A stretch of 64,000 bases of DNA, taken from the NCBI GenBank assembly GCA_900609035.2, contig UXAT02000005.1, positions 43,761 through 107,760 of the forward strand, in the 5' to 3' direction. Source of the stretch: Candidatus Defluviicoccus seviourii (lineage in GTDB: Bacteria > Pseudomonadota > Alphaproteobacteria > Rhodospirillales > Defluviicoccaceae). Position numbers and translations under genes: made by a program. The notes under the pieces were generated by a model that was given only the letters and a program-made list of their open reading frames with translations, was not told the DNA's origin and did not search any database. How positions within the stretch are numbered: position 1 is the stretch's first letter; the number at the start of each line of letters is the position of its first letter. Positions 8,807 to 15,826 of the stretch are shown here, in pieces.

Positions 8807-9256
8807 CTAAATGTCGTATAGGAGAACGACCTCCGCCGGCAGGCCACGAGATCGGAGGTCGGCAAGGCTGGTGCGGTCGAGAATCTCGGCGAGTGCGTCC
8901 CGCACATCGACCATCAGAAGCCGGATGCGACAGGCTGCTGCATCGGGGCAATCGTCGCAGCGGCGGTAGGCCGAGCGGCTCGCGCACGGAATCGGAGCGA
9001 GAGGGCCGTCGAGGGTGCGGATTACATCCCCGATGAAGATCCGTTCGGCCGGCCGCGCGAGCGCGTAACCACCACCACGCCCTTTCTTGCTGTGCAGAAA
9101 GCCGGCGTTCTTCAACTCAAGGAGGATCGCGTCGAGAAATTTCTTTGGGATGCTGTTCTGCGCCGCGATGTCGGCAATCAGCATCACTCCCGACCCTTCA
9201 TGCTCCGCGAGGTGCAGAAGCGCCTTGATGCCGTACTTGCCCTTGCTCGACAGCAT
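8807..9256 (-). CDS. Rrf2-family transcriptional regulator, probable Fe-S or cysteine sensor
   Basis: This is a 149-residue regulator. It has an N-terminal winged helix (MLSSKGKYGIKALLHLA; wing at KKGRGGGYALARP) and a C-terminal cysteine cluster of pattern C-x8-C-x2-C-x5-C (about residues 91-109). IscR and NsrR use three clustered cysteines to hold an iron-sulfur cluster; four cysteines here suggest a related redox or cluster sensor. It faces the sulfate importer operon, so control of sulfur or cysteine supply is the simplest guess, comparable in role to CymR. A sequence resembling one upstream of sbp lies just upstream of its start. Confidence 0.88.
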   Translation of the reverse strand: MLSSKGKYGIKALLHLAEHEGSGVMLIADIAAQNSIPKKFLDAILLELKNAGFLHSKKGRGGGYALARPAERIFIGDVIRTLDGPLAPIPCASRSAYRRCDDCPDAAACRIRLLMVDVRDALAEILDRTSLADLRSRGLPAEVVLLYDI

Positions 9257-9271
9257 AGATCACCAAGTTGA

Positions 9272-9284
9272 TTGATTTTGAGCG
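9272..9284 (-). promoter_or_regulatory. Candidate autoregulatory site upstream of rrf2
   Basis: TTGATTTTGAGCG on the plus strand, 16 bp upstream of the rrf2 start, matches the site upstream of sbp (4682-4694) at 11 of 13 positions. It sits in an A/T-rich stretch with repeated TTGAT words. Function is inferred from the match and position only. Confidence 0.3.
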
Positions 9285-9474
9285 ATATGCGAAGGCGTTA
9301 AGTGCTGTGTCAAGATGGAAATTCGCTGGCCAGGCGATCAATGAATAATGTCCATCGCTATACTATATTCTACCCCTAAGGTTATCGCTGGCTGGACAGA
9401 CAACCGGGCCGCCGGGGCGCCCTTTTCCGCTCTTGATCGCCGCATATGCGAGAGGCGCGGTCGTATCTCCAACG

Positions 9475-10425
9475 CTAGGCGAACAGCGCCACGCAGTAGC
9501 CGCCGTACAGCGTCAGCATCACCGCCCCCTCCGGCCGGCCGAGGCGGGCGCGGTAGCGGCTGTAAAGGATCAGCAGTGCTGCAGACCCGACAAGGGCGAT
9601 CCAGTCGCGCATCCCCATGTCGGGCGGGAACGGCAGTGGGATAATGAGCGCCGTCACGCCCAGGATGCCGAGGATATTGTAGATATTCGAGCCGAGGATG
9701 TTGCCGAAGGCGACATCGGCTTTGCCCTTGATGGCGGCGGCCAGAGAAGCGACGAGTTCCGGCAGTGAGGTGCCGACGGCGACCACCGTCAAGCCGATGA
9801 TGGTTTCCGACACCCCCGCGAGCCGGGCCAGCGTGATGGCGCCTTGCACCAGAAAATCGGCACCAAAGATCAGGCAGGCGAGCCCTGCGAGCGCGACGGC
9901 AAGTGACATCCACAACGGTGACGGGACGGGGTCGTGGATGTGGCTCTCGGCCTTGTGCATCTGGGCCGCAGCACCGTTGTGGCGCTCCATCAGGGCCGCC
10001 ACGACCAGATAGGTTGCGAGCGCAGCGACCAGCAATGCTCCCACCCACTGCGGCAGTTCACCGATGCCGATGCCGAGCGCGCACAGCAAGAGCGTTGCCG
10101 CCGCCATGAACGCGCCATCGCGGCGAACCGCGGCTGGGTCGACGGCAATCGGCTTGATGAGCACGACAGTCGCCAAGATCAGCAGGATATTGCTGATGTT
10201 GGAGCCAACCACATTGCCGATCGAAATGCCCGGTGAACCCGCCAGCGCGGCTTTGATGCTGGTTACCAGCTCCGGTGCCGAGGTGCCGAAGCCGACAAGG
10301 GTAAGCCCGATCAGGAGTTCCGACACGCCCAGCCGGCGGGCGACACCGACAGCTCCGCGGACCACGGCCTCGCCGCCCACGACGAGCAGGGCGAGGCCGG
10401 CCGCCAACAGAAGAACAGTCTCCAT
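9475..10425 (-). CDS. Calcium/sodium antiporter, CaCA family (YrbG/CaxA-like)
   Basis: This is a 316-residue inner-membrane exchanger. It contains the two alpha repeats that define the CaCA superfamily: GFGTSAPELVTS (about 47-58) with GNVVGSNISNILLIL, and AVGTSLPELVAS (about 214-225) with GNILGSNIYNILGIL. The two halves are an inverted repeat of five helices each. The acidic residues in the repeats coordinate the cation. It exchanges Ca2+ (or K+) for Na+ or H+; ion specificity is not evident from sequence. It is flanked by unrelated minus-strand genes and seems to be transcribed alone. Confidence 0.93.
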   Translation of the reverse strand: METVLLLAAGLALLVVGGEAVVRGAVGVARRLGVSELLIGLTLVGFGTSAPELVTSIKAALAGSPGISIGNVVGSNISNILLILATVVLIKPIAVDPAAVRRDGAFMAAATLLLCALGIGIGELPQWVGALLVAALATYLVVAALMERHNGAAAQMHKAESHIHDPVPSPLWMSLAVALAGLACLIFGADFLVQGAITLARLAGVSETIIGLTVVAVGTSLPELVASLAAAIKGKADVAFGNILGSNIYNILGILGVTALIIPLPFPPDMGMRDWIALVGSAALLILYSRYRARLGRPEGAVMLTLYGGYCVALFA

Positions 10426-10591
10426 GCGCGATCGACGCCCTTCTTGTTGGCACTCGGGTTCCCCGCGGGATATGGCGTCTTCCCGACGCGAGGTCGATAG
10501 CGGAGGTTCACAAAGCGCGCGTGCTGTGCGCCGGCCGCAACGCTGTCCCGATCCGCGATCGGCGCGTGGGCTGAGGTCGGCGAGGGCGGCT

Positions 10592-11158
10592 TCAGCCTTC
10601 CGGTGGGAGAGTCCGCGCCGAAGGGCTGGTTCCCCGCCCGGGCTGCCATGGCGCCACGCAGACCGGCCGGCCCGACTGTGTCCTCAAGACGCGCCGCCCG
10701 GCGAGCATGCCATTGCCAAGGAGGCGCTGGTCGCAGCAGTCGCGGGCCAGCGCCGAGAGCGGAATCTCGCTGCGCTCGCCATTACGTGCGGCCTCACGGT
10801 AGGCGGGGAGATCTTTGACCAGATCGACCAGCGCAGCGACCGGCAGCTGACCGAAGCGCCGCCACAGCCCCTCCAGCAGCGACTCGACCGCTTCGTTGGG
10901 CGCCGCGCGATCGAGGTCGAGGTCCGGGCAGCCCCGCGAAAAGGCGGCATGAACATTAGGTTCGATGGGACCGCGTGTATCGGCAACGAACACGGCCGGC
11001 ATCAGCGGCCGTCCACCGTAACGGGCGGCGTAACAGCCCTGGGCGAGCAGCAGCAGGCAGTGCAGCTTCTGCGGCTGCAGGTGCACGCTGTCCTGATGCG
11101 CGCGCGACAGGATGCGGAAGGCGATCTCGAACGCAGTGTTGACGGCGGCGGCGGACAT
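10592..11158 (-). CDS. Panacea-domain (DUF4065, SocA/GepA-like) protein
   Basis: This is a 188-residue protein from the ATG at 11158; an upstream GTG at 11197 would add 13 residues. The segment LQPQKLHCLLLLAQGCYA (about 29-46), followed by GGRPLMPAVFVADTRGPI, matches the start of the Panacea fold. That fold is found in SocA and in many antitoxins paired with varied toxins. The second half is less recognisable and the tail is Arg/Pro-rich. No toxin-like gene lies beside it: neighbours are CaxA and ThiSG. It may be a lone housekeeping or adaptor member of the family rather than half of a toxin pair. No good ribosome-binding site was seen for either start. Confidence 0.6.
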   Translation of the reverse strand: MSAAAVNTAFEIAFRILSRAHQDSVHLQPQKLHCLLLLAQGCYAARYGGRPLMPAVFVADTRGPIEPNVHAAFSRGCPDLDLDRAAPNEAVESLLEGLWRRFGQLPVAALVDLVKDLPAYREAARNGERSEIPLSALARDCCDQRLLGNGMLAGRRVLRTQSGRPVCVAPWQPGRGTSPSARTLPPEG

Positions 11159-11233
11159 GGCGGGACACACGTATTCGCGGCGAATGGGCCGCGTCACTCT
11201 ATCGCTGCCGTGCGAAAAACCCGTTAACCGCGC

Positions 11234-12268
11234 TCAGATTAGACCCGCCAGCGGCGACGAAGGATCGGCGTAGAGCTTCTTTGCCATCCGCCCGGCCTTG
11301 TAAGCGAGCCGGCCTGCCTGCACGGCATAGCGCATCGCGTATGCCATCTTGATCGGATCCTTGGCCTCGGCGATCGCGGTGTTCAGCAGTACGCCGTCGC
11401 AACCCAGCTCCATTGCCACCGCGGCGTCGGACGCAGTGCCGACGCCGGCATCGACCAGCACCGGCACCTGCGCCTGTTCGACGATCAGGCGGATGTTGAC
11501 CGGGTTCTGGATGCCGAGCCCGGAGCCGATCGGTGCTGCCAGCGGCATGACGGCGACGCAGCCCATCTCTTCGAGCCGCTTGGCGAGGATCGGGTCGTCG
11601 GTGCAGTAAACCATCACCTTGAAGCCGTCCTTGATCAGGATTTCGGCGGCGGCCAGCGTCTCCAGCATGTTGGGGTAGAGGGTCTTGGCATCCCCCAGCA
11701 CTTCGAGCTTGACCAGATCCCAACCGCCCGCCTCGCGCGCGAGCTTCAGCGTACGCACCGCATCGGCGGCGTTGAAGCAGCCGGCGGTGTTTGGCAGGTA
11801 GGTGTATTTCTTGGGATCAACGTAATCGACGAGCATTGGTTGCGAGGGATCGCTGACGTTGACCCGGCGCACTGCGACGGTGACGATCTCCGCGCCTGAG
11901 GCTTCGATGGCGCGTGCCGTCTCGGGAAAATCTTTGTACTTGCCGGTGCCGACCAGGAGCCGCGAGCGGAAGCTGCGGCCAGCGACCACGAGCGGGTCGG
12001 CGCACTCATCCGCCGCGTCGCCAACGCCCCCCGGCGCGGCATCAGGCGCGCCGCCGCCAATGAAGTGCACGATTTCAAAGCGGTCACCGTCGCGCACCGG
12101 CTCGCGTTCGTAGCCGGACCGCGGCACGATCTCCAGGTTGCGCTCGACCGCTACCTTACGGCTGTCGAGGCCGAAGCGGGTCAGCATCTGCGCGACCGTC
12201 AACGGCCCATCAACCGCCTTCGCCTCACCGTTGACCGTGACTTGCATCGCCGTTCCCGCACCATCCAT
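11234..12268 (-). CDS. thiSG: ThiS-ThiG fusion: sulfur carrier and thiazole synthase
   Basis: This is a 344-residue fusion for the thiazole branch of thiamine synthesis. Residues about 8-72 are a ThiS fold ([10 protein letters not shown]...[10 protein letters not shown]). After a short Gly/Ala/Asp linker, residues about 92-344 are ThiG, with [11 protein letters not shown], the Schiff-base lysine in [10 protein letters not shown], and [20 protein letters not shown]. Free-standing ThiS ends in Gly-Gly and is thiocarboxylated there; here the glycines are internal, so processing or an altered mechanism is needed. Fused ThiS-ThiG proteins are known in other bacteria. The ATG at 12268 was chosen for its GGAGAG site 7 bp upstream; an ATG at 12247 starts exactly at ThiS. 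Confidence 0.9.
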   Translation of the reverse strand: MDGAGTAMQVTVNGEAKAVDGPLTVAQMLTRFGLDSRKVAVERNLEIVPRSGYEREPVRDGDRFEIVHFIGGGAPDAAPGGVGDAADECADPLVVAGRSFRSRLLVGTGKYKDFPETARAIEASGAEIVTVAVRRVNVSDPSQPMLVDYVDPKKYTYLPNTAGCFNAADAVRTLKLAREAGGWDLVKLEVLGDAKTLYPNMLETLAAAEILIKDGFKVMVYCTDDPILAKRLEEMGCVAVMPLAAPIGSGLGIQNPVNIRLIVEQAQVPVLVDAGVGTASDAAVAMELGCDGVLLNTAIAEAKDPIKMAYAMRYAVQAGRLAYKAGRMAKKLYADPSSPLAGLI

Positions 12269-12285
12269 TGCAACTCTCCAATCGT

Positions 12286-12350
12286 GCACCCTCCCCGTAG
12301 CGGAGGTACGCCCGCTAACATAGGCCAAAGCCAGCCTTCCTCAAGGGTGC
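12286..12350 (-). promoter_or_regulatory. Potential structured leader upstream of thiSG
   Basis: Read on the minus strand, arms GCACCCT (12344-12350) and AGGGTGC (12286-12292) can close a 7-bp stem. Inside it are a 6-bp hairpin (TAGCGG/CCGCTA, 12298-12303 with 12312-12317) and a shorter one (AGGC/GCCT, 12322-12337). This forms a small three-way junction ending 18 bases before the thiSG start. It lacks the CUGAGA and GAUCUGGAUAAU motifs of the TPP riboswitch, so it is not called as one. Confidence 0.3.
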
Positions 12351-12409
12351 CGTCATGCGCTAAGCTTGAGATGAGAGTCGTCACCGTCCGGGTGAAATCG
12401 GGACGCGCC

Positions 12410-12880
12410 ATGCACCCTTCCGTGCTCATCTTGAACGGCCCGAACCTGAACCTGCTGGGCATGCGCGAGCCGCACGTCTACGGGGCGACAACGCTCGCCG
12501 ACATCGAAGCCCGCTGCATCGTCCGCGGCAAGGCCTTGGGCCTGCACGTCGATTTTCGCCAGACCAACGCCGAGAGCCAGCTTATCGACTGGTTGCAGGA
12601 GGCTGGTCGCGGCTTCGCTGCCGTCATCCTCAACGCTGCCGCCTATACCCATACCTCGATCGCCCTTCACGACACGGTGCGTGCGCTTACCGTGCCGGTC
12701 TTCGAGGTTCACCTCTCCAACGTCTACGCCCGCGAGCCGTTTCGGCACCATTCCTTCATCTCGCCGGTCGCCCGCGGTGTGATCGCCGGCTTCGGCGCCT
12801 TGGGCTACGAACTGGCCCTGGAGGCAGCGGCGTCGGCTCTCGCCGAGGCGGAGGCGCCGCCACCCAGCCACCCGCAATGA
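12410..12880 (+). CDS. aroQ: Type II 3-dehydroquinate dehydratase
   Basis: This 156-residue enzyme converts 3-dehydroquinate to 3-dehydroshikimate in aromatic amino-acid synthesis. Family landmarks are all present: LNGPNLNLLG (about 7-16), the Tyr in VYGATTL, RQTNAESQLIDWL, the substrate loop NAAAYTHTSIALHD, catalytic His in EVHLSNVYAREPFRHHS and the closing helix GFGALGYELAL. The ATG at 12410 gives the usual length; an in-frame ATG at 12371 would add 13 residues of no clear homology. The C-terminal Ala/Glu/Pro tail is poorly conserved. It diverges from thiSG and is followed by aat 28 bp downstream. Confidence 0.95.
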   Translation: MHPSVLILNGPNLNLLGMREPHVYGATTLADIEARCIVRGKALGLHVDFRQTNAESQLIDWLQEAGRGFAAVILNAAAYTHTSIALHDTVRALTVPVFEVHLSNVYAREPFRHHSFISPVARGVIAGFGALGYELALEAAASALAEAEAPPPSHPQ

Positions 12881-12908
12881 CCCGCCCGCGGCCGGTGGGG
12901 GCGACGGC

Positions 12909-13595
12909 GTGACACGGCCGGCGCACGCTCCGCCCGAGCTGAGCGCCTCGATGATCGTGCGCGCCTACACGCTCGGCATCTTCCCCATGGCGACCGCACG
13001 CAGCAGTCACACGGTTCACTGGGTGGCACCGGCCATGCGGGGCATCCTGCCGCTCGACCGGTTCCACGTGCCCAAGCGGTTGCGGCGGACGCTGCGCCAG
13101 CACCACTACGAGATCCGCTGCGATTCAGACTTCCAGGCCGTCATCGAGGCGTGTGCCCGGCCGCGTCCCGGCCATCCGGAAACGTGGATCAACCCGGCGA
13201 TCAAGCGCGTTTTCTGTGAACTGCACGCGATCGGTTATGCGCACACGGTGGAGGTCTGGCAGGAAGGCCGCCTCGCCGGCGGTCTCTACGGGCTGGCGCT
13301 TGGAGGTGCCTTCTTCGGCGAGAGCATGTTCTCGGATGCGACGGACGCGAGCAAGATCGCGCTGGTGCACCTTGCTGCGCGGCTGCGGTGGGGCCGCTTC
13401 CGGCTCCTCGACGCCCAGTTCCTGACCGAACACCTGCAGCAGTTTGGCGCCATCGAGGTGCCGAGCGCCGATTATCTCATTCTTCTCGGCGAGGCCCTGC
13501 GCGCCGACGCCACTTTCTATGGCTCGTTGCCACCGGACGCGGAATCGGCGGCACTGTCGGACTTGCTCACGCAATCCAGCACCCAGAGGTCATAG
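12909..13595 (+). CDS. aat: Leucyl/phenylalanyl-tRNA-protein transferase
   Basis: This 228-residue enzyme moves Leu or Phe from aminoacyl-tRNA onto proteins with N-terminal Lys or Arg, creating an N-degron. Markers are AYTLGIFPMA, the VHWVAPAMRGILPLDRFHVPK stretch, TWINPAIKRVFCELH, VWQEGRLAGGLYGLALGG and the C-terminal RLLDAQFLTEHLQQFGA. The GTG start at 12909 is the only one giving the full N terminus. Its final 79 bp overlap, tail to tail, the DUF2155 gene on the other strand. ClpS and ClpA, which read and degrade its products, are encoded at 26-28.6 kb. Confidence 0.95.
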   Translation: MTRPAHAPPELSASMIVRAYTLGIFPMATARSSHTVHWVAPAMRGILPLDRFHVPKRLRRTLRQHHYEIRCDSDFQAVIEACARPRPGHPETWINPAIKRVFCELHAIGYAHTVEVWQEGRLAGGLYGLALGGAFFGESMFSDATDASKIALVHLAARLRWGRFRLLDAQFLTEHLQQFGAIEVPSADYLILLGEALRADATFYGSLPPDAESAALSDLLTQSSTQRS

Positions 13596-13996
13596 ATCGG
13601 GTGCTCGAGCGCGGACAGTCCCGGCGTTGACGCGAACATCCAGCCGGTGAACACACTTTTCACCGGCTTTCCCGGGCGAATCTCCCAAATCTCAAGAAAT
13701 GCTGCCGACTCAGGCGTCTCCTCCGGCGGTCGCTTGTCGCACGCGCGGGCGACGATTTCGAGCGTGCCGAACTGCATTACCTGATGCAGCGGCGCGTTCA
13801 AGATCGATACCCGTGCGGTAATCTTGTCGAGCACGCGCAGCACGGCCACATCATGGGCATCTGCACGCGGGCTCGCCGCCGGGATCAGGACCAAGACGGC
13901 CGCAATCAGGCCAGCGCAGCCCCACGCTGCCCAGGAAGATCGGGATGGGCGAGTCCTGAAAGAAGGCACGGCTGAAGACTGCGCCGCCAGCGTCAC
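13517..13996 (-). CDS. DUF2155 exported protein
   Basis: This 159-residue protein starts from a GTG that overlaps the preceding MCE gene's stop (GTGA). An N-terminal signal or anchor segment (about 20-45, WAAWGCAGLIAAVLVLIPAA) is followed by the DUF2155 core: LDKITARVSILNAPL, FGTLEIVARAC, AFLEIWEI, VFTGWMFASTPGLSALEHPIYDLWVLDC. Two cysteines (in ARACDK and VLDC) may form a disulfide, as expected for a periplasmic protein. DUF2155 genes commonly sit beside mlaD, NDUFA12 and aat in alphaproteobacteria, but their function is unknown. The 3' end overlaps aat by 79 bp on the opposite strand. Confidence 0.88.
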   Translation of the reverse strand: MTLAAQSSAVPSFRTRPSRSSWAAWGCAGLIAAVLVLIPAASPRADAHDVAVLRVLDKITARVSILNAPLHQVMQFGTLEIVARACDKRPPEETPESAAFLEIWEIRPGKPVKSVFTGWMFASTPGLSALEHPIYDLWVLDCVSKSDSAADSASGGNEP

Positions 13997-14469
13997 ATGT
14001 CCGGCGGCGCTGCCGCGCCGGGCCTGTTCGTCGCAAGAAAGATGATCTCGCCGACCTGATCCTCGAGCGAGCGGAAGTTGCGGGTTTCACGGATCTTCCC
14101 ATTCGCGGGGATCAGCGTCGTCGAGCGGCCCGGTTCGAGCCGCACGTACTTCTCGCCGACGAGACCCTCGCTCGAAATCACCGCCACTGTGTCCTCCGGC
14201 AACTTGATCGTCTCTGCGATCGTCATCTTGATCGTTGCGTTGAAGGAAACTGGATCGAGGCTGCGCGCCGTCACCACGCCGACCTTGATGCCGCTGATGC
14301 GCACGTCGCTGCCGACCGGCAGGCCGCCCAGCTTCGCGAACGACGCCAGCACGGGGTAGCCTTTAACGGTCCGGAATTGGGCTGTCGTGTAGGCGAAGTA
14401 GACGAACAGGCCAGCGACGAGGAGCACCACCGCGCCCATCACGGTTTCAATGAGGTTGCGCCGCATCAT
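13993..14469 (-). CDS. mlaD: MCE-domain protein MlaD, second copy
   Basis: This is a 158-residue membrane-anchored protein with one N-terminal helix (about 10-28, MGAVVLLVAGLFVYFAYT) and a single MCE domain: YPVLASFAKLGGLPVGSDVRISGIKVG and ISSEGLVGEKYVRLEPG. In the Mla system a hexameric MlaD ring in the inner membrane passes phospholipids between the membranes. MlaF, MlaE and MlaC are not in this window. It overlaps the other MCE gene by 23 bp and the DUF2155 gene by 4 bp, so the three genes are translationally coupled. Confidence 0.9.
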   Translation of the reverse strand: MMRRNLIETVMGAVVLLVAGLFVYFAYTTAQFRTVKGYPVLASFAKLGGLPVGSDVRISGIKVGVVTARSLDPVSFNATIKMTIAETIKLPEDTVAVISSEGLVGEKYVRLEPGRSTTLIPANGKIRETRNFRSLEDQVGEIIFLATNRPGAAAPPDM

Positions 14470-14989
14470 CTCCCTTTCCGGTCGCCTCTGGGCGCTGAGC
14501 CCTGCCTTCGCCGATGATCAGATCGAGCAGTTCGCCGACGACGACCGAATCTTGCGTGTAACTGATCCGGCTGCCGTCGGTCAGGACCTCTTCGTCGCCG
14601 CCGGCCTCCAGAACGAGGGTCTTGCCGCCCAGCAGGCCGTCGGTGTGGATCGCCGCCGACGTGTCGGCCGGCAGTGGGATATCATCGTCGATCTGCAGCG
14701 TCACCCACGCCTGATACTTGTCGTCAAGGCGCATGCTTTCGATGGTGCCGATCTTGACGCCGCTCAGCGTGACGTCCGAGCCAACGGCGAGACCATCGAC
14801 GCGATTAAACACAGCAACCAGCCGGTAGCGACCACCGAGGTTGACGTACTCGTCGATGAACTGATTGGCGTAAGCGATCGCGAGGAGGGCCATCAGGGCC
14901 GCAATCATCAGCATACCGACGAGAATCTGGCGTGCCTCTGAGGCCTTGACCCGCTCCTTTGACGGCGACTGCTGTACTGCAGCGGACAT
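14447..14989 (-). CDS. MCE-domain protein, tandem MlaD paralogue
   Basis: This 180-residue protein starts from the ATG at 14989; a TTG at 15019 would add 10 residues. It has a single N-terminal helix (about 23-42, ILVGMLMIAALMALLAIAYA) and an MCE domain: YRLVAVFNRVDGLAVGSDVTLSGVKIGTI and IHTDGLLGGKTLVLEAGG. It is clearly related to the following MlaD but has diverged and carries a longer C-terminal tail (EGRAQRPEATGKGDD). Two adjacent MCE genes could give a mixed or alternative ring. It lies 55 bp downstream of the NDUFA12 gene. Confidence 0.82.
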   Translation of the reverse strand: MSAAVQQSPSKERVKASEARQILVGMLMIAALMALLAIAYANQFIDEYVNLGGRYRLVAVFNRVDGLAVGSDVTLSGVKIGTIESMRLDDKYQAWVTLQIDDDIPLPADTSAAIHTDGLLGGKTLVLEAGGDEEVLTDGSRISYTQDSVVVGELLDLIIGEGRAQRPEATGKGDDAAQPH

Positions 14990-15044
14990 GCTCAGGCCTG
15001 CGCCTGCGACCGCTGCCAAGGTTCGGCGGTCCGCCCGACCGGCC

Positions 15045-15401
15045 TCAATCCGGCGTCCACGGCTCGTAATCTCCGGTCGCGCGCGCGCGTTGGCCGCGCT
15101 TCAGGTCGTGGCCACTCGGCAGATACGCGAGAGGGGTCCCCGACAGGTTCGGAAGGTGCGGCCTTTGCCAAGCCGGCGCTCGCGATGCCTGTTCGGTAAG
15201 CGGCTTCTCTGTCATGTGGTGCAGCCAAGCATGCCATTCGGGCGGAATTTTGCTCGCTTCCGGCGTTCCCTTGAACAAGACCCAGCGCTTCTCCCGACCG
15301 TAGCGCCGCATGCGCCGGCTCTGATAGTAGCGATTCCCGAATCCATCGCTGCCGACATAGCGGCCGCAGATCCAGGTGAAAATCCGGGTTCCCAAGGTCA
15401 T
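15045..15401 (-). CDS. NDUFA12-family complex I accessory subunit
   Basis: This 118-residue protein belongs to the NDUFA12 (B17.2) family of supernumerary NADH:ubiquinone oxidoreductase subunits, which among bacteria is typical of alphaproteobacteria. The diagnostic features are GRYVGSDGFGNRYYQSRR, RRYGREKRWVLFKG, ASKIPPEWHAWLHHMTEKPL and a Pro-rich C terminus (LPNLSGTPLAYLP). The gene stands apart from the nuo operon, next to mlaD, as in many relatives. It is probably the first gene of the minus-strand set NDUFA12-MCE-MlaD-DUF2155. Confidence 0.93.
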   Translation of the reverse strand: MTLGTRIFTWICGRYVGSDGFGNRYYQSRRMRRYGREKRWVLFKGTPEASKIPPEWHAWLHHMTEKPLTEQASRAPAWQRPHLPNLSGTPLAYLPSGHDLKRGQRARATGDYEPWTPD

Positions 15402-15644
15402 CGCCGATCACTTTAAAGCTTGAGCACGCCAGAACGGCCAGCGATCGCCAGCCGCAATGCTTGCCGGCACTATGGCACCGCCTCCCCCCTTTCGTCCAGT
15501 GCAACGCCGCCGCAGCGGCCGTTCGCGCGATTCGTCAACCCGGGCGTTTGTTTGGGCGCCGGAATCGCCGCCTCTGTAACCCATACGCCACAACATCATG
15601 TAGGGCGATTCGCGCAGCGTACCCAAATCTTGCGCGGGGTTCGG

Positions 15645-15660
15645 AGTCAGGATATAGTGC
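15645..15660 (+). promoter_or_regulatory. Candidate NrdR box 1 upstream of nrdJ
   Basis: AGTCAGGATATAGTGC matches 11 of 16 positions of the NrdR box consensus (acaCwAtATaTwGtgT), including the ATaTwGtg half. It lies 50 bp upstream (start to start) of a second candidate. An NrdR gene is present in the window at 49.8 kb. Confidence 0.4.
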
Positions 15661-15694
15661 CATGAAATGTGTCGAAGCCAAGGCGTAGGCATTG

Positions 15695-15710
15695 CCCCAA
15701 CATATTGTCC
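15695..15710 (+). promoter_or_regulatory. Candidate NrdR box 2 upstream of nrdJ
   Basis: CCCCAACATATTGTCC matches 11 of 16 consensus positions and 10 of the 11 core positions (CwAtATaTwGt). It is the stronger of the two candidates and lies about 115 bp upstream of the nrdJ start codon. Repression of nrdJ by NrdR-nucleotide complexes is inferred. Confidence 0.45.
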
Positions 15711-15826
15711 ATCGTGCCCGTGACGAATGACGCCAATGTACCCGGCCGCCGGTTGCACTCCGCAGCGCCGTCCCGTTGCCCCGTGGCTCGTCCGAAAAGC
15801 ATCTCAATCGTAAAGGACTTCTGATC

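Larger units (their letters stand above)
15402..15826. other. Intergenic region upstream of nrdJ
   Basis: No coding sequence is supported in these 425 bases between divergent genes. The half nearer nrdJ contains two NrdR-box-like sequences (separate entries) and a weaker third resemblance at 15588-15603. No cobalamin riboswitch B12-box (GCCACTG) was found here. Confidence 0.5.

Noticed and set aside
15402..15826. Possible cobalamin riboswitch upstream of the B12-dependent nrdJ
   Set aside because: No B12-box (GCCACTG) or associated conserved elements were seen, and class II reductases need not be riboswitch-controlled.
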